Source: Zhengitettix transpicula (Eukaryota; Arthropoda; Insecta; Orthoptera; Tetrigidae). Taken from it: 64,000 nt of DNA. The notes beneath the pieces were generated by a model that had not been told where the DNA came from, did no database searches, and was given only the letters and a program-made list of their open reading frames with translations. A program made the position numbers and the translations under genes. Every line of letters begins with the position of its first letter. Position 1 is the first letter of the stretch. This document shows, piece after piece, positions 1 through 13,740 of the stretch. The stretch lies in assembly GCA_037074705.1 (NCBI GenBank), contig CM073590.1, forward strand, positions 45,916,395 through 45,980,394, given 5' to 3'.

Positions 1-990
1 GGCGAAAGACTTCCCGATTGCAATGTTTATACCTGAGGTTGTCTAAGTCTAAAAGCACGGTCGCTTGGAACACGACATAGAACTTCCATCGCTTGACAAG
101 CAAACCGGACAGAGACAGTATCAATTCGACGTTTAGAAGCCGAATGGATATAAGGGACTAGCGTAAATATTTATAACCGTGGTAAATGGACTATGAACTT
201 TTTACGGGAATAGCCCGATTCCTTCCAAAAACTACCTGTGGGCTGTAATGATCGTCCGACTCCTTCCCAGGCCTTTCAGAGCTAAACAACTGAAAACGAC
301 CCGATTTCTTCCTGACTGGATACAGGAGTAAAATGATGTGGGATCTATTTTAATCCTGAATTTTAATTTTCATGTCATGTTTTATTCATTAAAACTACAA
401 TAAAATATAATAATAACAATTTAATTCATGTATAACACAGATTGAACAAACTCCATGCCAGATATTTCACCAGTCCTATACTTTGCAATTTGATACTGAA
501 TATTCTTAGTTTTAGCATTTATTCTTACTTTTGTAGTGACTGCAGGTGATATAATTTTGGTGTTGGTGGCAGCTTGCATCATAAGTAAAACTTCAACGAA
601 TTTAGATATCGGTATGGGGTTAAGAAAACTGTTCATTCAACTTACTGTGAATACTACCACGTGTGTTTGTTGTCCGTAACAGTGTGGCTGAAAATGGGAT
701 ATTTTTGTCTATGCAATTTTTCCGATTGCGACTTTGTTCAAACTCACTATATAATTCCACGGTACAGTGGCTTGTTATTTGTAATTATATTATGTGTGTC
801 AGATTAAGAAAAATACACCAAAATTTCCTCAAAATACTGCAAACAACATTGAACACATAAAGAAAATATTAAAATTACAGCTTTCGGATTTATTTCACAT
901 TTTCAACTGAATTGTAGGTGAATAATTCAATAACATTACAAAAAAAAACACTTAGGAATACAGTTTTCAGCCGTTTTATTTAATTAAACC
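1..990. other. No gene seen
   Basis: The first 330 bases are somewhat GC-richer, the rest AT-rich. Short frames of 71 and 65 codons have no recognisable content. GCCCGATTCCTTCC at about 208-222 recurs inverted at about 1474-1490. Confidence 0.6.
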
Positions 991-1024
991 CCTGAAGAAG
1001 GTAGAAATACGTACCAAAACATTG
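991..1024 (+). other. Hammerhead-core-like motif
   Basis: CTGAAGA then GGTA, an 8-base loop, TACC and AAAAC: a CUGANGA box, a short helix and a GAAAC-like box with the first G changed to A. Probably a decayed Penelope-type or other retroelement tail. Confidence 0.35.
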
Positions 1025-4000
1025 TTTTTTCTATAATTAATTAAATAAAGTGTCTGAAACTATTCATAAATTGTATTATAAATAAGATTTGAATAATTCG
1101 GATATTTTAAATTGTATTCTCTTTAAAAATGGAAAATTGATAAAATAATGGAAATTTGTTGTCCTGGTAGCTAATTTATAACATGATTTATATTATATAT
1201 TGATAAAAACACTGAAAAAAAATTCGCCATTCAAAATTTTAAGTTAAATTTAAATTATTTTTGCGGAATTTTAGGTGAGATAAACAAAATCCTTTATAAA
1301 ATAAAGCATGACTTCACTAAAAATTGAGAACCAGTCCGGAAAACGTTGATTTCAGGCTAGTAATCGTTGAACGTTTTGATTAATTGGGTTTTGGGAGTGT
1401 TATGAATTATCATTTTTTGTTGTTGTTGTTGGTTCTAAGGTTATGAACGAATCAGGACTCGCTGAGGTTTCAGCCAGGAAGGAATCGGGCTGTGGTATTT
1501 ATATATCTGAAAGTGAATCAGGTCTCGTCCCTTTTAACAGGTGTCGAGCAAAGACTGCATGTCATGATGAAAGTAAGTTTTTCTGAGTTTTAAGTTGATG
1601 CAATGTTTCTCGCTGGCCTGTTCAGCCTACTACGTGGGACGCATGGTTAAAGTAAGATACCATTGAATTTGTGTGTCCAAGCCAGCAAATATCTGCTGAT
1701 CTATCAGCGTGACCACAACACCATCCGTTTAGCGGTGGAGAGGGTAACAAACTTCTCTGGAAAATCTCATTTATTCTTTTGTAATATTTACAATAGTTGA
1801 TTATACTGGTGTCTTGGAAAAAGGCAAGTGTGTTAAAGAGTAACACAGTTTGGAGTATGCGGCAGCTGGTTGGGCGTACACGTATCAAGAAGGGAGGGAG
1901 TTGGGCAAGAAACTTCTTCTGTTCTTACAAAAGGTTGCACCCGTACGAGTGTGGTAGTTGATAGAAGTCGGATAGTCAGCGGATGACAAATGCGGCTTGC
2001 GGTAGCTCAGATCAGGGAAAGTGAATTGGAGCCGGTTTGGCCAAAGAACTTGTGGCACTGTGATATTCTGGCGGATTTTACATGAGCTGGGAGAAACTGC
2101 AGCTCACGTCACCTCGTGAGAGACATGAATTAATCGTCTTCTATCGACTTCGTGGAGAAACTGTCCAGGTCACTCATAATCGTCATATTCCTATATAATT
2201 TTTACTCGGGTAAATTTTATGTTCAATATTCATAAGGTTTTCTTATTCTGTACCAATAGAGCACCCTTAAAGTTTAAGTACAATGTATTTTTTATTTTAT
2301 AAATAATAATACCTTGTGACTAACATAATGTTTAACTTTTTTTTTAATAAACCATATTAGTTATGAAATAAAATATTTACTTTTTAACTTCTAATATTCA
2401 TTTGGATTTAAAATAACTCCAAATTATTATTATATAGTCATTACATTATATACTGTTGAAGCATTGTTGGCTTTTTAAATAACTGCTCTAGCTATATTGC
2501 AGATTACTTGTAATTCTAAATAGTAATAAAAGAAAGGTCAAGGAAATTATCTGAGTATATTTTTTATTTCCAAGTTTTTTATGCTATCCGAGTGTAAAAA
2601 ATCCATTACATTTTTCATTTAACGCATTTCATCCCCTGAAATGAACTCATATTCATTGTCAGATCTTGGCCACGGATCAACTTTCTTGTGATTACGAATT
2701 CATGAGGGTATTTACAAACAGTTTAATTTTCCGATGTTTGTAATTAATATGCAATTTAAATTTTTTGAAAAAATCAATTTCTATGTATATGAGTAGTTTC
2801 CATGCTGAGATTTCACCGCACTACTTGCTGAGCTGGTTAACCTGAAACTATGCGCGGACTCAGTTTCACTAACTCTTGCTTGACCTTCATGAAGCAGACT
2901 TCAAACACAACCACACTGCCTGCGAACAGTAACAAATAACAAACTTTCAGTTGCCGAAAGTTAATTACAGATCCCTGCCGGCGATATAACTGGCCTTAAT
3001 TTGCTGTGGGCTACTTCTGCTATGCATTTATTGTATTATAATAAGGCTTCAAAACAAAAATCGACGGGTTTACATTAATATATATTCCTTCATACGCTTA
3101 TGTAGTGCTGTTTTATTGAGTTTCTATTCTTTATTATTATTGATTGGACGTTTTTCATATTCGACAACTTCATATATTCGTAAAATAGCAAACAGGTGGC
3201 TGTTTGATTTTCTAGTGACGTGAGACAATGATAAAATATCAGACATTTAGCAAGACATGCGGTTTCATGAAAATTATATTTTTATGTTCTTTAAACAAAA
3301 ATTATATGTCACAGCCCAATTCAGAATACATATAATATGTTAATAATCCCCCCTGCTTAAGTATCTGGTCTATAATACTCATGTGTCATATATTTAAACC
3401 AGATTGCTTACAACATCGCAAGGCACCGTACAGTAAATACTCAAGCTGAATTGTTACAAATTTGCGATGGTTTTAATTAAAGGAATTAAAGGGAATCTAT
3501 TCATCAACGTTAGTCAAATTATCACATGTTGCTCGTTTCTATACGAATGCTCTTTTTTCAGTAGTTTGTTATGTGAACCTATGCAAAATATTTTGGCTGC
3601 TGAATGTAGAAATTATGTAGTGCATATATTTAAAAACCACAATGATTATCAGTACCAAAATAAATATTGTTCGTGACGGTCGGAAACAAAATTTTAATAC
3701 GTGAGAACGTATAGAAAAGCCGCGAGATGATGACGATAAGATTAATGGCATTCATAACTGAAAGAAAGAAATGGTCTTCTGCCTTAAGCCTTATCCGACT
3801 CGTGTCCTTTCTCCGTTCCGAGTCTGTCAGTGGGAATTACGCAGTTGAGACACACGTCGGTCCAAGTTAGGAGTCGCATTGGGTATGCTTTCCCCGCGTC
3901 TCAGGCACTTTCTTCAATCCCCTTACTCCAAATCTTGAATATATTTCCTTCTAATACAGGAACCTACAGTTAAATACAGTGATGTAACTGGCTCTTCTCT

Positions 4001-5650
4001 GATTCCTTGTAATTATTATTTGCGTTACCAACGTTTGGCAATTTATATGATTGCCGGTAATTTTATATTTGTTTAAGCATCCAGTGAAACGAAATGATTC
4101 AATATGCTGGTTCAGTGATTCCTTTCACTCATCTAAACAAAATTATTAAAACGATTACAAACCAATTACCGTTGCCTTAATAAAATCCGTTTATAACAAT
4201 GCATTTACATTTATTTTTAATTCTTACAAACCTTCTTAAAGTATTATAATCACGAAAGAAGTGAACCATGGCGTATTAAAAGTATTAAAATAAAACATAA
4301 ATATTTCTTTTTGATTATGACTTTCATATAGATAAGGGCGTCACTGAAATTGCAACATTAAAAAGAAACGTTGATCTTCAATTCAAGTTTTATGCTTAAA
4401 TATCATAATTTTGTCTTATTTAATTTTACACTATTATCGATATTTAAACACCGCCTTTAAACCAGAAAATGCTTTTGAGGTCGTTGAGAAGAATATATTT
4501 CTGTATTGATAATATTTATCGCAGATTAAAATTGTGTAAGAAGGAAATAATATATAGGTATTTAGTAAATAATAAAAACAACTCAAATATTAGAACAAAG
4601 TAAATGAAATTTTAAAAAAATACAAAATTACTATTATTATAGCCTTAAACTTAAGAAAGATTAATAGGACTATAACAAATTATTTATTGATGTTTCATAT
4701 ATGAAAATATATCAACCCATTATTATAACGTAATTCATTATTTATTTAATTTAACAGTTTATACGTAGTTATTCTTTACGAAATTTTTAATGCAGTAGAA
4801 TTAAAAAATTTAGATTTCATTGTACTGTCTATCATGTTTCCATCTACAAGAATGGCATATGAAAATACTGACATCTGTTAAAACATTTCGTAAAATAATA
4901 ATCAGGCTATCTTTTACTTCTTCCATAATTTTTCTTATTAATGTCGACCAATTAAAACAAAAAATAACGTTCCCCTAACACAAACTATCAAAGAGTTGAA
5001 AACTATCACCGAAAATTTTTATTAACGTATATAAAATTAAATTTAAGGTAATGCGCATTGTGAGCGAAAAGAAATAAATTTCGGAATGGGTTGATACTAA
5101 ACCAATTCAAAACAGAACGATTTGTCCTATGAATATTGAAAGAATTATGAAAAAAATTGGCGTAAAGATATTTAAATAAAATTTAATTTACGTCCGTTTA
5201 ACGACCATTAACATTTAATAAGAAGAAAAATGTGTTTTATTACAATTCAAATAGAATTTAATCATAAATTATTTAGTAATAATGACAACAACGTTTCTGT
5301 GCATACTTGTGGTCTGTATGACTGAAAGTAAGGTTTGTTTTGTTGTTGTAAACGTTTTCTTAGTCTCACTATTAATATTACTTTTCAGGTTTATTAAACT
5401 AAATAAAATCGTATTACATATAATAAGTAATATCATGTATACATATATACGTTTGATGTGACCGTAGAAGCCTATCTAGTAATATTCATAGACATTAATT
5501 TACGCTAAATAAAATCGTATTAAATATAATAAGTAAACTAATTACAATAATCTGCGTTCATTTTGAAATTAAATATTAAAAACAACAGCCTACTAGTTAG
5601 ACAAATGTTATTATTATTATTCTATTTAAAACATAATATATGTCATACAA
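1025..5650. other. No gene seen; AT-rich
   Basis: A GC-richer patch at 1430-2170 contains an 88-codon minus frame without recognised content. The rest is plain AT-rich DNA with no clear repeats. Confidence 0.6.
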
Positions 5651-5681
5651 AACGTTTCGACCCTAATTGTGACATATTCAG
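5651..5681 (-). other. Hammerhead-core-like motif
   Basis: The minus strand has CTGAATATGTCAC, a loop, and GGGTCGAAACG. The second box (GAAACG) is intact, the first is degenerate. Confidence 0.3.
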
Positions 5682-6010
5682 GTGAATATTTACATTAAAT
5701 TATCATTTATTATTTCGGCCAAAACGTGTGGGCACAGAGAAATTTGTTAACCATAATTTTATTATAATAAATTATAATTGAATGGAACTGCACACTTAAA
5801 GAGGTCCCAATTACGTCGTGTCTGATATATATTAAATTTTAAATAGAATAATAAACAAATTTCTGACGAATAGTCTCTTGTTTTTAAAAGCAAAAATTAC
5901 ACACACATGTAACAATTTAGATGTTATCATAGAAACATAACTAGTAATATTCATTGATAGACTGAGGGAACGATTACAACATCAAGACAAGTATTACACA
6001 CTCAGAAAGC

Positions 6011-6040
6011 CTGAAGAGGATACAAATAAAGACAGAAACG
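6011..6040 (+). other. Hammerhead-core-like motif
   Basis: CTGAAGA and GAAACG boxes 17 bases apart (CCTGAAGAGGATAC...GACAGAAACG). The intervening helix is weak. Confidence 0.35.
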
Positions 6041-6439
6041 TTGTTGTGTTGTTAGTAAAAGAATTTATGATTAATATTTTTTTATTATAAAAAAATGTTA
6101 CTGGTCGTTAAACATTTCTTATTAAAGAAATTTACTAAACGCCTGAAACAATAGCGGTTAACATCTAGTAGGAGTGTAGGATATCTATTGTTGTTTTTTG
6201 TAATGTAAAAATATTCAGTACAAGACGTTTTAGGAAAGTAAGGATATTTGAAATGGGAATAAATGGAGTTGAATTATCAGGTAACTTGGTGGTGAACTCA
6301 AGTAATATCTTGAAATTGTGTGACGTCGAGAATATAAGTTCACATTGCCAAAATAAAACGGTAAGTTTGTTTTTATTGTTTAAACTGAGTCAGGGGCTCA
6401 CTTTTCCTCAGATCATCTTTTTGCCTGTTCAGTAGCGAT

Positions 6440-6720
6440 CGGCAGGTCGGCATTGGTGCATGAAACCCAAAGCACAATTCCCTGTTAGGAGCAGTTTTCA
6501 CCCGGAGGCAGCTCGTTAGACTGCTTCGTCGGAAATGCAGACAAAAATACGCAATCGCCAGCTGGAGGATGTAAACAAGGAGTACTTTCTCCAGCCGTAA
6601 TCTCGGAGCTTCTCGGAGGAAAGCGAAGGTCGGACAGCGAGCGCGCTATGCGCTAATGACCGGGCTCTGATTGCAGGGAGAAACTGGCGCTGGGTGCGCA
6701 CGCAACGCAGCCGACAACTA
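6440..6720. other. GC-rich island in AT-rich DNA, no gene recognised
   Basis: About 280 bases are clearly GC-richer than the flanks, with several CpG (for example GCGAGCGCGCTATGCGC). A 61-codon minus-strand ORF covers part. It could be a first exon or promoter, or an old repeat; neither can be shown here. Confidence 0.4.
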
Positions 6721-7604
6721 CTAATTTACAGATTTTCAGAGATAGATACAGACAAGACACTGATAGTATTGTACCTCCCCAAATGTGCAATGGCAAATCC
6801 CAACCAGGAACTCAAAGGAGCAATTAGATTTATGGCCGATGGGTAAAAAAAAAAGGTTGTGGTACTAGCAAACAGAAGAGAAATGAATCAGTAATACAAT
6901 CCCGTCAACGCTTGTATATTTATTACTCGCGAATGTAAGAAAAGAGGTATATGAAAGAATACCAACAAAACGTTAGTTTGTTGTATGATTTCGTGGTGGT
7001 CAAGAGTAATTACGACATGCCCAATGATTATTTTAAAATACGAATCCAAACTTCCAGACGTGTTTCTTCCAAAGCAGCTCTTTCACCACCAGGACTCCTG
7101 GTAGAATGTGTCCACATCTGTAAACAACCGATGGGGTCTTTGTAGGACGCGTGGGCGTGTAGAGGTCACGCCGTTCATTACGAGAATAGTGGAAATTTTA
7201 TAAGTGCTAAAAATAACGAAACAGGAAAAGAAGTTCAACATGTTTTGAAAACACTGATATAGAATGAAGATGAGAGGATTAAATATAAAAAGGACTATAT
7301 AAGATTAAATAAAGAATGATGAAAGGTAAATATATAAACAATTAAGAAATTACGAATAAATGAGCGAGAAACTAATAACGGAGAGAGAGGTGTGAAGGGA
7401 ATAGGATAAAATTATTTAAAGTAAGGACCCTGCATCAAAGAAAGTTTACAATGATAACATTTGAGAATTTTGGGGGAAAAAAGGATGTAAAGAACTATTG
7501 AAAATGTCAAGGAGAATCATTGTCGAGTAATGAAAAAGAATATGAGAAATACATTGATATTAGAGTGCCGTGGAGTGACTATCGTGATTTAAATTTTATT
7601 AAAC
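6721..7604. other. No gene seen
   Basis: AT-rich and purine-rich sequence. A 64-codon frame at 6951 has no recognisable domain. Confidence 0.55.
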
Positions 7605-8105
7605 AACTAGGTAAGTGCCAGGCGTTGCCCTGGTATTTATTTATATACGTCCGAAAAAGAATTTTTTTTTAAGAAGACGATAGCAGTGAATGTCATCGAA
7701 ACATCGCGCATACTATTTCTCACTTGGTTAGAAGCCCGGTAAAATTTTATTCATTCTTTATACCGAGAAAGTCTGCATTCTTTCTTATTTAATTCTATTT
7801 TAGTCTATTAGCCAAGAATTGATTTAACCTACCTATGCAGAGGAAATCCTAGTATTATCATATCAGCAGAAAGGGCAACCCCCCCCCCCCCCCACGGGTG
7901 CTTTTAGAGGAAGAAACACGTCCCTAAATTTGGATTCATATTTGAAAATATCCATTTCACATGTCGTAATTACCTATACCAGTTACAACAAAAATACTCT
8001 CAGTACGTTAAGAGCGTAAAAAATATTTTTGGTATGTTGAGAGAGTCAAAACTATTCTTGGAATCCTAAAAGACATATAAAAATATACTCAGTACCCTAA
8101 TACAG
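7605..8105 (+). repeat. CCAGGCGTTGCCCTGG element with 29-bp tandem units
   Basis: Starts with the CGTTGCCCTGGTATT motif at 7618-7640, is interrupted by a C-family unit (7672-7795) and a run of 15 C (7879-7893), and then shows four units of about 29 bases between 7980 and 8100 (GTTAAGAGCG..., GTTGAGAGAGTC...) similar to the complement of 24480-24790. Confidence 0.55.
7672..7795 (+). repeat. C-family single unit
   Basis: Reads AAGACGATAGCAGTGAATGT then CATCGAAACATCG, TTGGTTAGAAGCCCGGTA, TTCATTCTTTATACCGAG and AAAGTCTGCATTC, the reverse complement of the 35.1-kb units. Confidence 0.75.
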
Positions 8106-8696
8106 TTTTTAGGGCAACAGGCTACATGAGGGTAAATTACGTTGGGCAACTCCACTTTAATAGGAAGGGATTTGAAAGGGGGGATGCGGAAGGGTAGAGG
8201 AAGGTAGCCAAGGGTTACTAGGGCCCCCGGGCTATAGTTTAAGGATCCTACCCGGCATTCGCCTAAAGAAATGCAGGCAAAACCCTAGAAAAACCTGCGA
8301 CCCCGGAACATACACCTCTCAAAACAGGCCGAGGTACCTCGGCTTGTGGGAACCTTAGTTCAAAAATGGAGAGGAAAAGGCATACAGTAAGGTAGCCCCT
8401 TCGTATCTCTCCTAAGGGAATGCTGCGTCCCCACAGCAAACTCCTCTCCCGCTATAGGAAGGGCGTGAGACAAGTACCCAATGCCCGACCTACCCGATGC
8501 AGGTTTTTCTAAGGTTTTCCCTGCATTTCTTTAGGCGAATGCCGGGTAGGATCCTTAAAATATAGCCCGGGGGCCCTAGTAACCCTTGGCTACCTTCCTC
8601 TACCCTTCCGAATCCCCCCTTTCAACTCCCTTCCTATGCTATTAAAGGGGAGTTTCCCAATGTGGATCACCCTCATGTAGCCAGTTGCCCTAAAAA
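8106..8696. repeat. A-family repeat, foldback pair
   Basis: A plus-oriented copy (8106-8402) beginning TTTTAGGGCAACAGGCTAC is followed within ten bases by a minus-oriented copy (8411-8696) ending GTTGCCCTAAAA. The first arm lacks an internal segment after AAACCTGC, so the arms differ in content. Shared landmarks are CCCGGGCTATAGTTTAAGG, GGATCCTACCCGGCATTCG and the CCTGCATC region. Confidence 0.85.
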
Positions 8697-9999
8697 AAAA
8701 ATGTCGGTCCCGCGAGTGAAAATTTCTTCTTACAACTCAAGAGTGTAAAACATACTCCCGTTACCATTGATTACGCAATTTATCCACATATTCAAAATGC
8801 GCACCGTAAAATAAGAAGTATCTCAGGGTGGAATGTGAAACAAACTCAAATTAAAACTGCAATTGATATCTTTTTAAAGCAATGTAATAAACGACTACCG
8901 CGGGATTGGCTTATGTAAAGTTTGGCCGGTGTCTTCGGGAAATGGCGAACGGAGTTTCTTCTTCCCTTGTCTCCTACAGAAATACTCCTTCAGATCATAT
9001 TTTACGTCGTCCTTCTTAATCATCCAGTGAATGTTAGCCACACCTTCCTTTGCAAGTTCGTTGCAATTCATTCACCCGCATCAGAGCTTATTTGATCTGA
9101 AACTCTGCAATCCTCAGCCATCTGTTTGAACATAACAGCATATTTTTGTCTGCAACCAGACAGACCTTGCCAAACTCGGTCCTCTTTACGACCGTCAAGT
9201 CCTCATGCTAACTGCCTTGACCCTTTCAGCTCCTGCGACCAGTGACCAACCGTTGCGCGATCAAGACAAATAACTCTCTATTCGCAGAATCCGTCGCACA
9301 TTGTTTACTGAAGCAAATTCTTGTTCTCTTGGTGCGCACTTTGTATCTGGTGTCGATCCCAATATGGAAATTTTATCCACCTAAAATTATAAATGAGGGA
9401 CGCTATCACAGCACAGGCTGAACATGTTCCGGAAAATGAACAAATTTAAGTATTTTGAGAAAGAAGTGGCGTATCTATTTACAGTGTAGTTTCGTTTTTT
9501 TTAGCATTGTCCGACTAGCATAATGTAATGAATCCAGCCAATAAGTCTAGACCACTATAATTGTTGTGACTTTCCATCACCAGACACGTGTATAGTGCAT
9601 TGTTAGCGTGACGCAAGAAGATCTGGCAGGTAATTGAGCCTTCCTCAGGCTTTTCTTCCTGGTGTTATTAAGAGAGGCTAAGCAATCATGGCGTGACCCT
9701 GAAGCCCGCGCCGGAAGGTCGACAGTTCCGATGTGAATAGGTCGCAAGAGAGAGCGACAACAGGACTTCCTGTACGGTGAGACCAACAAAATGAAGGACT
9801 CTAATTTATAAGATAATAGGAAAACCAATTTACTGTTTGTAGTTCACGCCTGAAAGTAGAAATGCTCGTCAGTCTGAAATACATTTCTGTAACATTGTAT
9901 AAAGTTCCCATACCACCTGGAGGCCTAGTAGTCAATCAGCTGTGTTAACAATTAATATTACACTTTGCTATCTGTGTAATATTATTCAGTATTCCACTT
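8697..9999. other. No gene seen; moderately complex segment
   Basis: 8930-9380 is less AT-rich than the average and contains no long frame. The 83-codon minus frame at 9577-9828 is unrecognised. Confidence 0.5.
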
Positions 10000-10173
10000 A
10001 TGAATTGGTCAAACGAGAAAACTTTTGAATTTATCGATGAATTGTTCGCTGAAATGCATCATGATTGGACGTGAAGTCGACGGACTATAGATGGAGATCG
10101 CCAAGTGAAGAAAGATGGTTGGCAAGCAATAGCAACAAAGTTGGCATCAGTTATGACGTACGCGAAAAAAAAA
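10000..10173 (+). pseudogene. MADF (Myb/SANT-like) domain fragment with one stop
   Basis: From an ATG the frame reads MNWSNEKTFEFIDELFAEMH, HDWT, a stop, then TIDGDRQVKKDGWQAIATKL and ASVMTYAKKKI. The spacing of W-S-N-E-K-T-x-x-F-I-D-E to DGWxxIATKL matches MADF DNA-binding domains found in insect transcription factors and in the second protein of PIF/Harbinger transposons. A tract of A residues after 10165 ends the similarity. It could be an exon of a diverged gene, a retro-copy or transposon debris; the stop makes an intact gene unlikely. Confidence 0.55.
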
Positions 10174-11445
10174 ATAAGAGGAAAAGTTAATTTATAATTT
10201 AAAAAATTAATATTTAAAAAACAATGAGGCCTAGCATGTACATACTTTGATAAAATCATTTAATCCTTCCATTAAAGCTGCGCATAATTATGGAACGATG
10301 TGCGAAATTGAACAATCGTATACTGTGAATAAATATATCAAAGACTTCTGGGAGTCTCTAGTCGCCAAGAATCTAAGAGTGATCAGTATTGGCTTTCCTC
10401 ATCACCGTGTCCTTTTTCTCAATCATGGGCCCAAATTTTAAGCAAATATTCAAAGTCACCCTACGACATTCTAGGGGAGTTTTTAAATAAGTAATGGTCC
10501 AGAAATTATTCGTTGCTTAAATTGTGAAGAGTTTCTCGTTTGTTTACATTAGTCGAATCTAGGTTTTTCCTCTTCTTTAATTACTTGAAATTTTTAAGCA
10601 CAATTAATGCAGCGCTAATAAGCACTTCATTTTAGGACATCATTATGGTACTACGAGTACGCGGGAAATGATGAGGCTATACTGTGGCCGAAATATTGCC
10701 GGGATATACAAATGTGTGGCTGGCAACACATTTCTCGAAATGTTTCCCGGCCATAGTTTCCTAAAATATTGCTGACAATGTGGAATTTTAGAAATGTAAA
10801 GCCGTGAAGCCGTGAATGTGTATTTAATTACAGAGCTTGTTTACAGAATCTAATTCTGGTTTTATACATTGTATTATGTGAAAAAACATGAGTTGTTTCT
10901 CTGGTTTTCTCCTGACGTTTCGTGCGTAATTTACATAATCTACGACAAACAGCTTCTTCTTCACTTAACTTGACATGCCTTTCTATGGCATATTAAGTAG
11001 TAAAAGCATGTCAGAAGTCGACCAACTGCCGTAAAAGGCATGCATTTCCACGAATTCAGGTTATGTATTTCAGGTCTGATTATAAATATGAAAGACAATA
11101 TTCGATCCATTTTAACGTATTAAATCTTAAGTTAGTATAATTTCAATTAAGCATTTAATAGAGAATTGTTTTTCCACGGTGTGCGAATTGGACGATCCTT
11201 GGGCATCATGTTTGACCGGCTGAATACAGAACGCAATAGAAGAATCACGTAAATGTGCAATGTATCCACAGTACAAAAATACTGAATTTACAGAAATTTC
11301 CTCAATAGATTTGCCATATATATGAGGAAATTATTGTAAGAAATTCGTATAATTTTCATTAAATATGATTATATTATTAAAACTATATAACCAACCACAA
11401 CAAGCTTATTTTCTCTATTTCATAATTTAAATTTTTATTACGATA

Positions 11446-11712
11446 CACTGATCGGCCAGATTCTTATGACCACCCCATTAGTACTTCGTTGGGCCACCTT
11501 TCGCTATTCTACTTGGCAATTGACTCCACGAGATGTTGAAAGGTGATGCGAGGAATCTGACACCATGCCTCATGAATAGCACTGTCCAGTTGTGTGGGAT
11601 TTGATAGTTGTGAGTCCAGCTGCCGGATAGGTTTTTCAGCTTCGTCCCACATATGCTCAGTTGCATTGAAATCTGGTGATTGTCTGGGTCACATCAGCAA
11701 GGTAAAGTCTTC
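11446..11712 (-). pseudogene. Tc1-like transposase C-terminal fragment
   Basis: The minus strand reads SPDFNATEHMWDEAEKPIRQ followed by about 45 more residues ending LVESIAK and a stop, with matching residues continuing in shifted frame. This is the SPDLNPIEHxWDxLE region of Tc1/mariner (DD34E) transposases including the catalytic Glu. The sequence ends at 11446 with CACTGATCGGCCAGATTC-type sequence, which may be the terminal repeat. The N-terminal part is absent. Surrounding sequence is plain AT-rich DNA. Confidence 0.82.
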
Positions 11713-13740
11713 CTCGTGTTGCTAAAGCCACTTCATCATGATACGATCAAAGAAACACGTTTATTTCTTTAGATTTATTCGTATCGTGTCACAATTGCTA
11801 TGGTTTCACTACTACAATCTTATTTGTGACATGAGAAAACCGATTTACTTTTTTTTCTCGTTTATAGATTTCATACCTCATTTGATTTTCCTTTCTGTTA
11901 ATTACCGTTCATCTTTCCTAAATTTTTCTCATCTATTAAAACAAATTTTATGTGTAATTTTAATTATCCTTTTCTATTATTTATTTTATTTTTAATTACA
12001 GAATACTACTGCAGAAAGATTCTTTCGTTCTAGAAAATTCTAACGGTACAATAACTTTACTCCATTAACCAAACATGATCTTGGATATAAAACACGAACA
12101 TTTTCATGGTGTTAATTTAGAAAAGTGCAACGAAATATATGTGAGGGAAAAGAATTAAAATTTATTCCGAGTAAATAGAAATAAAAATTTAAACTCTGAA
12201 GTTTGAATGTTAAAAACAAAGGGAGACTCAATTATTAATAAAATATTATCTCTGACAGCTATAAAACGATAGTGTCATTGCATACAACGCTGAGCTTCGA
12301 TTTAAAGCATTTATTCTGCTCTTGTATTAAGGCTGAAAATGTAAAAGAATTACAATCGTGTATTTACTTTATGTTTTGTTTGCGTTAATTTTTACAAATT
12401 ATTTAATATATTTTAAGTTAATTTAAAATGGCTAATATTGTTATTTCAATAAGTTGGATAGAAATAAAAATAAGCTACATTTCATGGCTTTATAACAATT
12501 TTGAAGATGATATTTTCTTTTTTATTTATTGATTAAATCAAATAATCATGATTCTAATTTAGATCTCGCACATTACAAATTATTAAGAATTCAGTTAGAA
12601 GGTCATAATGCAAATATTTTCAACTTTGAACTTAGCGAAAAAAGTGAAAGGAATCTACTTGTAATGCAAGGTTAAGTTTCACCAAACGTCTTTTTTTTTA
12701 CAAAGGCTGCTCCTCACCTATGCTTTCTCACGTTTTACAGATGGGAATCCCTCAGGAATTTCCCACACGCGGTTCGTAGCACTATGAATGAAACAATTCA
12801 TTATTAATTGAATCACAAAAAGTAATTTAACAGTTACGTGTACTCATTCAAGTGTCCAATCATTACGATTTTGGAGATCGAGATAAGTTGATAATAAGAT
12901 TTTGCTTTACAGCACATAATTGTTACGAATTAATGATTAATTCTGCTGCTGATTGGAAATCTGGATTTGTAAGAAAATATGGAATTGTCGATGTACTGAC
13001 TGATGAAATCCTATTTTATAAATTAAATAAAACTTGTAAAGTAGTGCTGTGAGTAGAGAGAGTCAACAACAGCTTGTAAAAAGTAAAACTTGTTCTAGGC
13101 ATTGTAAAGCCGTGGGTTCCTTAATTCTGGGTAAAATAATAATCCTTTTTCTAATAATCATACATGATTTGCCCGTGAAATATAAAAGAGTGTGGCAGAC
13201 TTTTCGAGGATGGCTGAATCATTTATGGAAGTATATAAAACGGTTGAGGTACATTTGTATACAAGAGGACTTCAACAAGGCAGATTCTTGGGCTAAGAAA
13301 AATAAACCTGAAAGTAATGGAAAGAAGAACAATGCAATTTAACAGATTTTGATAAACTTAGGGAAAATATTTCAGTCGCATTAAATTTAAAATATTTAAA
13401 TTATTATCAACATTATTCACGGTTATGAGAAGCAGGGGAAGTTCACGACAAGAAAACCGAGTAACTCATTAAAAGTCATTGTAAGAAATTTAAAAAAGGC
13501 ATGTTCTATATGAGAGGAGCTATGTACAAAATTCGTAAATTGTTCAGAAAAGAGAAACTAAATTTGTACGAACGGGCACATTTATGGGCACGAAAAGTGG
13601 AGCGAATTATTATACCACAGGGGGGAGAGAAATATTGTTAGTTTGGGTAAATTATCCTTTAAATTTTGTCTACTGAAAATTGCATATGTTCTGTTTACAA
13701 AAATATACGTAGGATTAATCTGAATGCTTTTTTTAATATT
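11713..13740. other. No gene seen
   Basis: AT-rich. Two consecutive plus-strand frames at 12852-13052 and 13049-13342 overlap by four bases and have no recognised domain; the second has a hydrophobic stretch (LILGKIIILFLIIIHD). Confidence 0.5.

Noticed and set aside
208..1490. GCCCGATTCCTTCC at 0.2 kb recurring inverted at 1.48 kb
   Set aside because: Only about 15 bases clearly match; not enough to claim an inverted repeat element.
7879..7893. Run of 15 C bases
   Set aside because: Simple homopolymer, possibly with length error; no function claimed.
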